Assembly: GCF_900109655.1 (NCBI RefSeq) | Contig: NZ_FOAT01000022.1 | Coordinates: forward strand, 1 to 39,515 | DNA from: Hominimerdicola alba | GTDB taxonomy: Bacteria > Bacillota > Clostridia > Oscillospirales > Ruminococcaceae | Length of the DNA stretch: 39,515 nucleotides | Direction: 5' to 3' | Shown here: positions 1 to 6,670 of the stretch, piece by piece | Numbering within the stretch: the stretch's first letter is position 1 | Layout of the letters: each line of letters begins with the position of its first letter | Position numbers and translations under genes: made by a program | Notes under the pieces: model-generated | Databases searched by the model: none | Seen by the model: only the letters and a program-made list of their open reading frames with translations | Told to the model about the DNA's origin: nothing

Positions 1-340
1 TAATCCCCTTAGAGTAGACACACGAAAAAACAAAAATCGTGTAAAACTCTAGGGGGTTATTTTATGTCACGAAGAAAACTGACAGATGAAGAAAGAATTC
101 AAGCAGTGCAAGAATATCTTTCAGGAAAAGGAAGCTATGCATCAATAGCCAAGAAATATGGGGTTACAAAAGAAACGTTTAGACAAATGGTAGTTTTCGC
201 AAAAACAGATGGAATAGAATCGGTCAGGATCAGCCATACAAACAAACGGTATTCTGCGAAAACTAAGTTGAAAGCAGTAACTGAATATCTTGACTGTAAA
301 GGAAGTCAAGTAGAGATATGCCGAAAGTATCATATTTCAT
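1..340 (+). mobile_element. IS3-family left-end fragment
   Basis: This is the remnant of an insertion sequence: a terminal non-coding leader plus the start of a transposase orfA. Positions 5-56 form an imperfect hairpin (CCCC..AGAGT paired with ACTCT.GGGG, and CACACGA with TCGTGT) just upstream of the ATG. This suits the end and promoter leader of an IS. There is no orfB and no right end, because the element stops abruptly where an hsdR reading frame begins near 339. The IS3 assignment rests on the OrfA-like protein. Whether the element extends further left cannot be seen. Confidence 0.6.
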
Positions 341-342
341 AG
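64..342 (+). pseudogene. Truncated IS3-type transposase OrfA
   Basis: The 92 codons encode two successive helix-turn-helix units (about residues 5-45 and 63-92). The second begins with a motif similar to the first (TDEERIQAVQEYLSGKGSYA against SAKTKLKAVTEYLDCKGSQV). This is the DNA-binding arrangement of IS3/IS911-type OrfA, which recognises the element ends. The protein breaks off at KYHIS in the second recognition helix and runs into a stop at the junction with hsdR sequence. OrfA needs the downstream OrfB (DDE) partner, which is absent, so the fragment should be inactive. The start follows a modest GGGGG-containing leader. Confidence 0.7.
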
Positions 343-785
343 AATTCTCCGAACGTCTTAAACAGGTTGTTGATGACTACAATAACCGCAGACGTGACGA
401 AGCATATGCCAATGAAGTCCTTGACGATGTTGCCGAGCAACTCGCCAAACTCCTTTCAGAGTTAAAAACAGAGAAGAACTCATTTATGGATATGGGAATT
501 GACTTTGAGGAGAAGGCTTTCTATGATATTCTAAGCGCAGTAGCTAAGAAGTATGAGTTTGAATATCCCAAAGATAAAATGATAGAACTATCCAAGCGCA
601 TTAAGGTTATTGTAGATGATAAGGCAAGGTATACTGATTGGGCAACCCGTGAGGATATTAAAGCTAATCTGCAAGTCGATCTGATTCTTCTGCTTGATGA
701 ATTCGATTATCCCCCGGTAACCATTGATGATGTGTACAAGGAAGTTCTAGAACAAGCAGAGAATTTCAAAAAATATAGTAAATGA
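339..785 (+). pseudogene. hsdR: Type I restriction endonuclease subunit R, C-terminal remnant
   Basis: The frame entered at about 339 reads FIEFSERLKQVVDDYNNRR and then a charged helical region ending in ENFKKYSK. This matches the C-terminal helical domain of HsdR (the EcoR124-type C-terminal domain), the translocating and cleaving subunit of type I restriction-modification enzymes. Only about 148 of the usual roughly 1000 residues remain. The nuclease and helicase domains are missing and an IS3 fragment lies directly against the break, so the gene is dead. An in-frame ATG exists at 318, but it lies in IS sequence. No hsdM or hsdS is in view. An insertion or deletion appears to have removed the rest of a restriction locus lying to the left. 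Confidence 0.7.
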
Positions 786-880
786 ATATAAATAAATTTT
801 CTAAATTATTCTGAATAAGAAAGGAATAATTTGAATGAATATAGTAATTGTTTCATTGGAAGTGTTACCATGACCACACA

Positions 881-912
881 AAAAGACCGACCCAAACGGA
901 TCGGTCTTTTTT
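881..912 (+). terminator. Rho-independent terminator after the hsdR remnant
   Basis: A 10-bp perfect stem (AAAAGACCGA at 881-890 with TCGGTCTTTT at 901-910) with a 10-nt loop is followed by T residues. It lies about 100 bp after the hsdR stop and would work in either direction. Confidence 0.8.
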
Positions 913-955
913 ATTACTATTACTGTTTCAGGGTTATTTTCTGCACTGCTTTATT

Positions 956-977
956 TTGGGGTCAAATTGGGGTCAAA
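956..977 (+). repeat. Two 11-bp direct repeats TTGGGGTCAAA
   Basis: TTGGGGTCAAA occurs twice head to tail (956-966 and 967-977). Tandem 11-bp units on one helical face resemble the arm-type integrase sites or DR sites of integrative elements. This is an inference; no integrase gene is adjacent. Confidence 0.5.
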
Positions 978-1040
978 ACTGTTTGTGATACCCCGAAACC
1001 CGCGTAATTACAGCGTTTTTCAGTCTATTGACTTCATCGT

Positions 1041-1190
1041 CGGGAACCTACCACCCGACTTACCATGTCTCTTTATTTTTTGATATAATATGAGCTTATG
1101 TTTTTTTGCTGCTTATAAGCCCCACATAACCTCATAAACAACTACACAAGGAAATCGTAATTGGTGTAAATTTGGTGTAGGATTGGTGTA
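1041..1190 (+). repeat. Dispersed flank repeat, copy A
   Basis: About 150 bp beginning CGGGAAC and ending in three TTGGTGTA units at 1161, 1172 and 1183 (period 11 bp). The same sequence recurs at 10590-10727 (copy C, two units). Its right half recurs at 4260-4325 (copy B, one unit). It lies on the 3' side of the leftward retron operon, as copies B and C lie at the 3' ends of the TOPRIM gene and its broken duplicate. It looks like an element end or attachment sequence. Confidence 0.7.
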
Positions 1191-1488
1191 CCGATGATAT
1201 ATGAATATTTGCTCATTCAATCAGCTTTTGTCATTGACAATATCTCTTTGATTTCTAAGTTTGGGTTGGTAGGCCTATTCTTATTTTATCACAGGATTAT
1301 TTCTAATCATAGCTAAAACATTTTGTATCCCCAAGCATATCCAAGTGACTGTTTACAAAAAAGTTCTCAAAAGAATCTACATTAAGAACTATTTTTTGTC
1401 TTGAATTATATGTGTGTTTCATATTATACCACAGGTATTTTTTTCGGTAGACTTATTCAAGATGCAATTTATTAGACCTCAAAACTAA
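1191..1488. other. Intergenic stretch without a recognised gene
   Basis: AT-rich DNA between flank copy A and the 3' end of the retron reverse transcriptase gene. I see no convincing ORF and no strong hairpin. Confidence 0.5.
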
Positions 1489-2514
1489 TTAGTCCACATC
1501 TTCTATAATACTTATTATATAATCATAGTATCCTTTCATTTCTATATCATTCGGATTGACAAACAAAGCAAAATTTATCTTTCCTAACAAATGATTAAGA
1601 TAATGAACCCTAGTTTCATTAATATGAGATAAATGTGAGCTAACCCCATATTTTCTTATATAATATACTTCTTGTCTAATTTTCTTACGCCCAGTTTTTG
1701 GAATCTGCATTTTATCATTAACAACAATTCCAGTGACTTCTTGTCGCGTATTTCCGTATGCGACTCTTGTTTTATCAGAGTTGATTTTAAATCCTTCTTC
1801 CCACACACATTTACTTACAAATCTGATTAAATTAGAAGGATCAAAATCACCAGAAAAAGTGAGATCATCTGCATATCTAGTGTAACGAATCTTACGTAGA
1901 CTTGTATATTGTGATATGATAGAGTCAAATTTCAACAATCTCAAATTAGATAAATATGGACTTGTTGGTGCACCTTGCGGTAAACAATAATTATTACAAC
2001 ACAGGTATGCCAAGAAACAAGATACATTCTCGGTGTAGCCAAAAGATTTGAAAATATCAACGATACTTTTAACTTTAACTGAAGGAAAAAAACTCTTTAT
2101 ATCCATTGAAAGCACTACTTTTTGTTTACGATGAAATCTCGCATTGTGCTTTACACTACTATTAGAAACATAGGCTTTAGCATAAGGACTGACTTTTACT
2201 TTCTCAAGAATATTTTTCAAAATCCATTTTTGAACGTATTTTAAGTCGGGCAGAGGTTCTGAAATCTTTCGTTTCATTCCATTTGCTTTTTCAATATAAA
2301 AAGTCCTATAAAAATGCTTGGGTGAATAAGCCATAGAACAAATGTAATCATGATCCATGCCAACTAACATTGAAAAATGTTTTGGAGAAGAAATAACAGG
2401 AAGACCCTTTTGGGTAAGGTTTTCATAATACGCTAAATATGTATCAACAAATTCTTGAGATTTATTATGCTTTTTACATTCAAGAATAATTTTATCATAG
2501 TAGTTTTTTTTCAT
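1489..2514 (-). CDS. Retron-type reverse transcriptase
   Basis: A 341-residue reverse transcriptase that would copy the msd part of the adjacent RNA into branched msDNA. Visible hallmarks are the retron NAxxH motif (NARFH, residues 124-128), the VLSMDIKSFFPS palm motif, QGAPTSPYLSN, the catalytic YADD box at 214-217 and a VTG motif in the region that contacts the msr RNA. A longer frame starts at 2580 but lies inside the ncRNA. The ATG at 2514, preceded by AGGTGA, is therefore the likely start, and the length is usual for retron RTs. It is the last gene of a leftward operon behind a PRTase-like protein, a winged-helix protein and the ncRNA. In known retrons the RT-msDNA complex holds a toxic partner in check until phage infection. 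The family is certain; phage defence here is inferred. Confidence 0.92.
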   Translation of the reverse strand: MKKNYYDKIILECKKHNKSQEFVDTYLAYYENLTQKGLPVISSPKHFSMLVGMDHDYICSMAYSPKHFYRTFYIEKANGMKRKISEPLPDLKYVQKWILKNILEKVKVSPYAKAYVSNSSVKHNARFHRKQKVVLSMDIKSFFPSVKVKSIVDIFKSFGYTENVSCFLAYLCCNNYCLPQGAPTSPYLSNLRLLKFDSIISQYTSLRKIRYTRYADDLTFSGDFDPSNLIRFVSKCVWEEGFKINSDKTRVAYGNTRQEVTGIVVNDKMQIPKTGRKKIRQEVYYIRKYGVSSHLSHINETRVHYLNHLLGKINFALFVNPNDIEMKGYYDYIISIIEDVD

Positions 2515-2535
2515 ATAATCACCTAACAGAGCAAC

Positions 2536-2754
2536 ATAGCACTTAATAGACTGTACCACTAAAGAATTCTTAGCATACATTACTGTATGCTACAGCTGAG
2601 CTTTGCTCAGCTTTCGACAAATTGATTCATTTTCCTTCTAGGAAAATGAAGACATTTGTCGAAAGGCTTGAAAGCATGTTCCTAAATGATTGACGACTCG
2701 CCAATCCGTATTCACATATTGAATACAATTCTGGTACAGTCTATTAAGTGCTAT
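2536..2754 (-). ncRNA. Retron msr-msd RNA
   Basis: The 23 bp at 2732-2754 and 2536-2558 are perfect inverted repeats, as expected for the a1 and a2 ends that pair to prime reverse transcription. Read leftward, after a1 come two small msr hairpins (2708-2726 and 2688-2706), then the long msd hairpin (outer stem 2654-2665 with 2611-2622, inner stem 2641-2649 with 2627-2635). Two more short hairpins (2595-2611 and 2571-2592) precede a2. The RNA starts one base after the winged-helix stop and ends 21 bp before the RT start. The branching G and the exact msd ends are not fixed by inspection. Confidence 0.88.
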
Positions 2755-2755
2755 A

Positions 2756-3067
2756 TTATTTAAGCCGTTTTGGAATAATTATTATACTTGGATCAAGAGG
2801 AGCACTATATTTGCTATATTGTGGGTGAATCCACTTTTGTTCTCTATCATCACTGTTTTTGTCGTAATCATTTACAGAATTACTTCCTAATTCTGTAAGA
2901 ATAATTGTATCGTCATCATCGTATTCAAGATAACCATCTTCTAATAGTTTTTGAATGCTCATTGCAATCTGAGAATAGGTCATTCCAAGACTTTTTACTA
3001 TCGCAAATGAGTTTTTCTGCTTTATGCATTTCAACAGTATTATATCTTTTTTTTTAATAATAATCAC
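2756..3067 (-). CDS. Winged helix-turn-helix protein of the retron operon
   Basis: A 103-residue protein. Residues of about 8-60 (DIILLKCIKQKNSFAIVKSL...YSQIAMSIQKLLEDGYLEYDD) form a MarR/PadR-like winged helix: two helices, a recognition helix and a beta wing. The C-terminal 40 residues are polar and probably extended. It starts at a GTG that overlaps the TGA of the PRTase gene (GTGA), which implies coupled translation, and it stops one base before the ncRNA. Retron classes with a PRTase-like effector are known to encode a winged-helix partner (described, as I recall, as type III). It may recognise msDNA or regulate the operon. The specific role is inferred. Confidence 0.75.
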   Translation of the reverse strand: MIIIKKKDIILLKCIKQKNSFAIVKSLGMTYSQIAMSIQKLLEDGYLEYDDDDTIILTELGSNSVNDYDKNSDDREQKWIHPQYSKYSAPLDPSIIIIPKRLK

Positions 3068-3978
3068 CTCGGAAAAGGGGGATGCTTATTTTTCTTCTTA
3101 AGCCAATATACAGGAAAAGTATTATTAGGTGTTCTTGCTAATGTAATTAGAGCTTCAGAACGCTCGTATCCTAAATACTCTTTTTCTTTTGAACCTATTT
3201 TATTTGATATACTATTCATCAATTCTATTCTTTCAGTTTCTCTGTATCCTGTACCAGTAATTGCTTTATGACATACAGTGTCACAGTACGCTTTTATTTG
3301 AAGTGTTTGTAGATGATCAATTCCTTGTTGCATTGCAGCAATAATCACAACAAAAATATTATCTATTGGTATATTTTTACTTTCATATAGATACCTTACG
3401 GCTGATTCTGCTGAATCTCCCGATCCCATAAAATCATCAATAAGACACACGTAATTATTTTCACTTTGCATTTGTTTCAAAAACTCCCCATCGATATCAC
3501 AATAAGAAGTTTTTTCAACTAGCGAAAGACTCGCGATGTCTTTGTATCTATTGCTTAGCTTTTCCAAATTACACTTAATAATATAGAATAAAAAATCAGA
3601 ACTTTTTATCTTTCCAAAATCGTTTTTTGAGATTAAAGGAAGAATGAAAATATGTATTTTTTCCCCGCCATCACTTTTTTTAGAACTAAAGTATTCGTCA
3701 AACGCATTAACAAAACGTTTGTAATACTCATTTATTTCTATACAAATATATTTTTGGGTCAAATCAAGAATCAGCTTCCTTTGTTCAGTATCAAGCATCC
3801 GCAAAGTTGTGCTAAAATTATCAAATAAATTATCCTCATCGTCTTTGGAATTAATTGTCCATTGCTTTGCTTCAAATAGTTTGGTTAGTTTATCAACCTC
3901 ATCAGGTGTCAATTCTGATAATTTGTCTTTTTTCTGTTTGATTCTGTTCTTTTTAAAAGAAAACTGTTCTCTGCTCAT
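3064..3978 (-). CDS. Retron-associated phosphoribosyltransferase-like effector
   Basis: A 304-residue protein. The motif YVCLIDDFMGSGDSAES (about 177-193, with D181 and D182) is the PRPP-binding loop of type I phosphoribosyltransferases (hydrophobic strand, DD, then a T/S-rich loop). A long helical N-terminal region (1-100) rich in Lys and Glu precedes it. Its position at the head of a retron operon marks it as the probable toxic effector, which would alter a nucleotide or nucleic acid when released from the RT-msDNA complex. The substrate is unknown. It starts at ATG 3978 with a weak ribosome site, and its stop overlaps the winged-helix start. PRTase fold: confident. Effector role: inferred from known retron architecture. 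Confidence 0.78.
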   Translation of the reverse strand: MSREQFSFKKNRIKQKKDKLSELTPDEVDKLTKLFEAKQWTINSKDDEDNLFDNFSTTLRMLDTEQRKLILDLTQKYICIEINEYYKRFVNAFDEYFSSKKSDGGEKIHIFILPLISKNDFGKIKSSDFLFYIIKCNLEKLSNRYKDIASLSLVEKTSYCDIDGEFLKQMQSENNYVCLIDDFMGSGDSAESAVRYLYESKNIPIDNIFVVIIAAMQQGIDHLQTLQIKAYCDTVCHKAITGTGYRETERIELMNSISNKIGSKEKEYLGYERSEALITLARTPNNTFPVYWLKKKNKHPPFPR

Positions 3979-4125
3979 TTATTATCACTCTAAATTCCTT
4001 TAAAAACCAAAGCATATTTTCATTTTCATATAGTCATATGATAAACACCATGAACACTAATGTCGGTTTCGAGTAATATGGTGGTTCCTAATTAATTTAC
4101 AGTCCCACTCGTCTTGATAGTCTTA

Positions 4126-4154
4126 ATTATAACACAAACACTATTTTATGTCAA
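4126..4154 (-). promoter_or_regulatory. Promoter of the retron operon
   Basis: On the leftward strand TTGACA (4149-4154), a 17-bp spacer and TATAAT (4126-4131) match the sigma-A consensus exactly. Transcription would begin near 4119, leaving a leader of about 140 nt before the PRTase gene. The rest of 3979-4260 shows nothing else. Confidence 0.8.
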
Positions 4155-4259
4155 TCATAATTACACACTTTTCGTTGCAGAAATGTATGATTTCAATAGA
4201 TTTAAAACACATTGACAAAGGCAACGCGATACAACTGTACAGTATTACAAAAACGATAT

Positions 4260-4325
4260 AATAAACCTACATAATCTCATAAACTACTACACCGAAAAAA
4301 CACAATTGGTGTAGAACATTCATTA
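4260..4325 (+). repeat. Dispersed flank repeat, copy B
   Basis: This is the right half of the A/C repeat (ACATAATCTCATAAACTAC, then one TTGGTGTA unit at 4306-4313). It abuts the stop codon of the TOPRIM gene. Homology with copy C continues through the end of that gene to about 4555. Confidence 0.65.
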
Positions 4326-5051
4326 CTGCCCGATCAGTTTTGGGCTGTAATCAACTATGTAAAAAGCGCAGGTACATAGCACATACAGCTGCTTTTCTTC
4401 AGATAACATCATCGTCTGTTTTTTCAGTAACTCTGTCAGATCCGGATAGAATTCTTTATCAAACGGTCCGGCTATCATTTCAGCTTTTTCAATATTCTGC
4501 TTGATAACGATACTGCATTCTGCTTTATCAACTGCGAACTTATTATAGTCATGATTTCGGTTTTCCCTGTTCACTCTTCCTTTGTAGGAATGAGATCTAA
4601 GTTCATCCATCGATACTACATAAGAATTATAATCATTGTCCGGGATATCCTTCATGTGGTAGAACGCCTCCACCATAGGATAGTTTATGTAAAGTTTTCC
4701 CATATCAGAGGATTCCACAAAATATCCAGCCATCTCAGTTATCTTATCCGCTGAATAGTGGTCATCCTGCGGATCAAGATCAAATATCAGAAGAATATCC
4801 GAATAACTTTCGTCAAATATGGCTTTCTTATTTGTATTAGTCTCATGTGCTTTCAGAACTTGCAGAAGATCTTTACTTTCTGGATCACCGTCTGCAAACA
4901 TCTCGTTGTACAGTGTATAAATGTTCGTGTTGTAAGAAACGATTGTGTGATTATTGTCAATGCCGTAAACCTCAAGCAAATGTGTCATCAGCTTAACATC
5001 TGTCTTTGCACCCTCGACCAGCATCAGTATCTTAGCTTTCTCTTTAGCCAT
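4323..5051 (-). CDS. TOPRIM-domain protein, partner of the ATPase
   Basis: A 242-residue protein. KILMLVEGAKTD (E13 in the strand-loop) and ILLIFDLDPQDDH (D91 and D93) are the Glu and DxD metal-binding motifs of a TOPRIM fold, as in OLD-family nucleases and the AriB/DUF4435 partner of PARIS. I chose the ATG at 5051, not the upstream start of the frame. It is preceded by GGTGAG and overlaps the ATPase stop by eight bases (ATGGCTAA), which is typical of coupled translation. In PARIS and AbiL-like systems the ATPase senses infection and releases the TOPRIM nuclease, which stops translation. Class membership is inferred from motifs and pairing. A broken copy of its last 77 codons lies at 10736-10967. 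Confidence 0.75.
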   Translation of the reverse strand: MAKEKAKILMLVEGAKTDVKLMTHLLEVYGIDNNHTIVSYNTNIYTLYNEMFADGDPESKDLLQVLKAHETNTNKKAIFDESYSDILLIFDLDPQDDHYSADKITEMAGYFVESSDMGKLYINYPMVEAFYHMKDIPDNDYNSYVVSMDELRSHSYKGRVNRENRNHDYNKFAVDKAECSIVIKQNIEKAEMIAGPFDKEFYPDLTELLKKQTMMLSEEKQLYVLCTCAFYIVDYSPKLIGQ

Positions 5052-6141
5052 CAAACTCACCGCTTTTATAGAGTTTTTCGAGGTTATGACCCTCACGCAG
5101 TTCCCTGTTTGTTGCGTTTGCAAAGGAAGTCAGCTTATTGTCCGAAAGAATAAAATAGCAATCTGGGCGCATTATCCTGTTCGTAAGCAGATTGGTATTA
5201 TGCGATGTAAGAATCACCTGAGTCTTCGGCATTTTCTCTAGTAGCTTAACAATGCTTTCTGCAAGTTCATAGTGGTAAAATGCGTCAAATTCGTCGATGA
5301 AAAGCAGTGATACATTTTTAGCTGTTTTGTACCAGTAGAAGAATGTGTACAATGCTTTCGTACCGCTGGATGCAACTTTAAAGAACGGCATCGGCCTTGC
5401 AGTATCAAAGTACAACGCCATTGTTCCATCGGGTTCTTTTTTTATATCAAGGTTTTCGTTTACACCTGCATCATGGAGAAATTCCTGAAATTCATTTCTC
5501 AAAGCATCATCTTTCAGAAAATCATAGTAATCAGTGCGCTTGAATTTGTAACCGATAAAATCCTCATCAGAACAATTGAACCAGAGCATTGAATTTACAT
5601 ACGAAAGCAGCATTGAAAGCGGGTGGTCTGATTCCAGCGGCACATTATTCGATACATAACTCAGCACAGATTCAACATTGAGATTTTTAAATTTTAAAGA
5701 ACCTGCAACTTCCTTGAATGCATCTCCGTAATCGCCTTCACCATTAGTGAGATCATATCTGAAAAACATGTCGCCATTAACAACGACCTCTTCGTAAAGC
5801 AATTCCTGCTTCTCGTTCTTTTTATAGTGATACCATACTTCGTCATCACCAAATTGAAATGTATATATAAAATCAGCCTCAGAAATATCAGTCTCAGAGT
5901 TTAAATAATAGGTGTAAAGATCTGAATTGACTTTTCGAGAAAACAAGTGTGTCACAACATCAAAAACTGCCAGTCCGAGATTAGATTTACCCACTGAATT
6001 CTTGCCGTAAACAACCATTTTACCAATCAGATCATCAGTAATGCATTCTTTGTTGAATTTATAATCCCTGACATCTGTAAAATCAATTATCAGCGTATCC
6101 TTGAAATTCTTAAAGCCCTTAACTTCAAATCGTTTTAGCAT
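5044..6141 (-). CDS. AAA/ABC-type ATPase (AriA/RloA-like) of a two-gene defence pair
   Basis: A 365-residue SMC/ABC-like ATPase. Walker A is GKNSVGKS (46-53). An ABC signature-like SSGTKALY (about residue 258) precedes Walker B LLFIDEF (D283, E284), and the H-loop is TSHN (H314). The N terminus (LKRFEVKGFKNF) is the usual AAA_15/AAA_21 opening. It lacks a fused TOPRIM, unlike GajA or OLD; the TOPRIM domain is the next gene. The ATG at 6141 follows AGGTGGTG; a GTG further upstream lies inside that ribosome site. In such pairs the ATPase assembles as a cage or sensor that holds the nuclease. Comparison with known pairs is from motifs only. Confidence 0.82.
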   Translation of the reverse strand: MLKRFEVKGFKNFKDTLIIDFTDVRDYKFNKECITDDLIGKMVVYGKNSVGKSNLGLAVFDVVTHLFSRKVNSDLYTYYLNSETDISEADFIYTFQFGDDEVWYHYKKNEKQELLYEEVVVNGDMFFRYDLTNGEGDYGDAFKEVAGSLKFKNLNVESVLSYVSNNVPLESDHPLSMLLSYVNSMLWFNCSDEDFIGYKFKRTDYYDFLKDDALRNEFQEFLHDAGVNENLDIKKEPDGTMALYFDTARPMPFFKVASSGTKALYTFFYWYKTAKNVSLLFIDEFDAFYHYELAESIVKLLEKMPKTQVILTSHNTNLLTNRIMRPDCYFILSDNKLTSFANATNRELREGHNLEKLYKSGEFDG

Positions 6142-6161
6142 TGATATCACCACCTATACAT

Positions 6162-6224
6162 ATTATAGACTATTTTCTATGAAAAGTCAACATTCTCCGT
6201 AAAAAAATTACGGAGAATGTTGAC
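6162..6224 (-). promoter_or_regulatory. Promoter of the ATPase-TOPRIM operon, overlapped by a 17-bp palindrome
   Basis: On the leftward strand TTGACT (6185-6190), a 17-bp spacer and TATAAT (6162-6167) form a strong promoter. A perfect 17-bp inverted repeat with a 5-nt A loop (6186-6202 with 6208-6224) covers five of the six -35 bases. It could be an operator. In RNA it could equally be the terminator of transcription arriving from the tail-gene wreckage, since T residues follow it on that strand. Confidence 0.7.
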
Positions 6225-6238
6225 CTCTATTTACGAAA

Positions 6239-6670
6239 TTACTCAATAACACAGCTTTGCCACTTGCTGTCACCGTAGTTTACTCCAACAAGAATTATCT
6301 CATCGGTATAAACTACAGGCACTCTGAACGGTCTATCCGTTTTGCGTGTATCATATAGAATTTTGTAAAATTATCTTTTTCACTTTGGATACAGTGTATT
6401 CTTAATAATCTTTGAAATGTTCCTGCATCAAAAACCGTTTCGATTTATCAGCAGGTAGTATATAAATACAGATCATCCGTTACATAGAACACTTGTTTTC
6501 TTGAATCATACTGTGCGTAAAATTTACCGCGCTCGCTTATGAAGAAGTTTGCCTCTCTTTTTGCAGCAATAGTCAGCAGATTCTCGCCTATTTCATTTTG
6601 GAATTCTTTCGGATCTTTCATTCTTTTATTGGGGTAAAATCCTACATAGCAGAAATCCTTCACTTCACCA
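6239..6670 (-). pseudogene. Frameshifted unidentified gene remnant fused to the tape-measure gene
   Basis: Translating leftward from about 6670 gives YVGFYPNKRMKDPKEF...FFISERGKFYAQYDSRKQVFYVTDDLYLY. A frame change then gives LPADKSKRFLMQEHFKDY, and a further frame gives YDTRKTDRPFRVPVVYTDEIILVGVNYGDSKW to a stop at 6239. The pieces look like one former gene of about 140 codons with at least two frameshifts and in-frame stops. Its composition is AT-richer than the tail gene it is joined to. I do not recognise the family. It supplies the last roughly 70 codons of the tape-measure frame. Confidence 0.5.

Noticed and set aside
2515-2580. Upstream extension of the reverse transcriptase frame
   Set aside because: It lies within the a2 arm and extra hairpin of the retron RNA. 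AGGTGA before the ATG at 2514 gives a better start.
5052-5123. Upstream extension of the TOPRIM frame
   Set aside because: It overlaps the ATPase gene for 80 bases. The ATGGCTAA overlap and GGTGAG site support the start at 5051.
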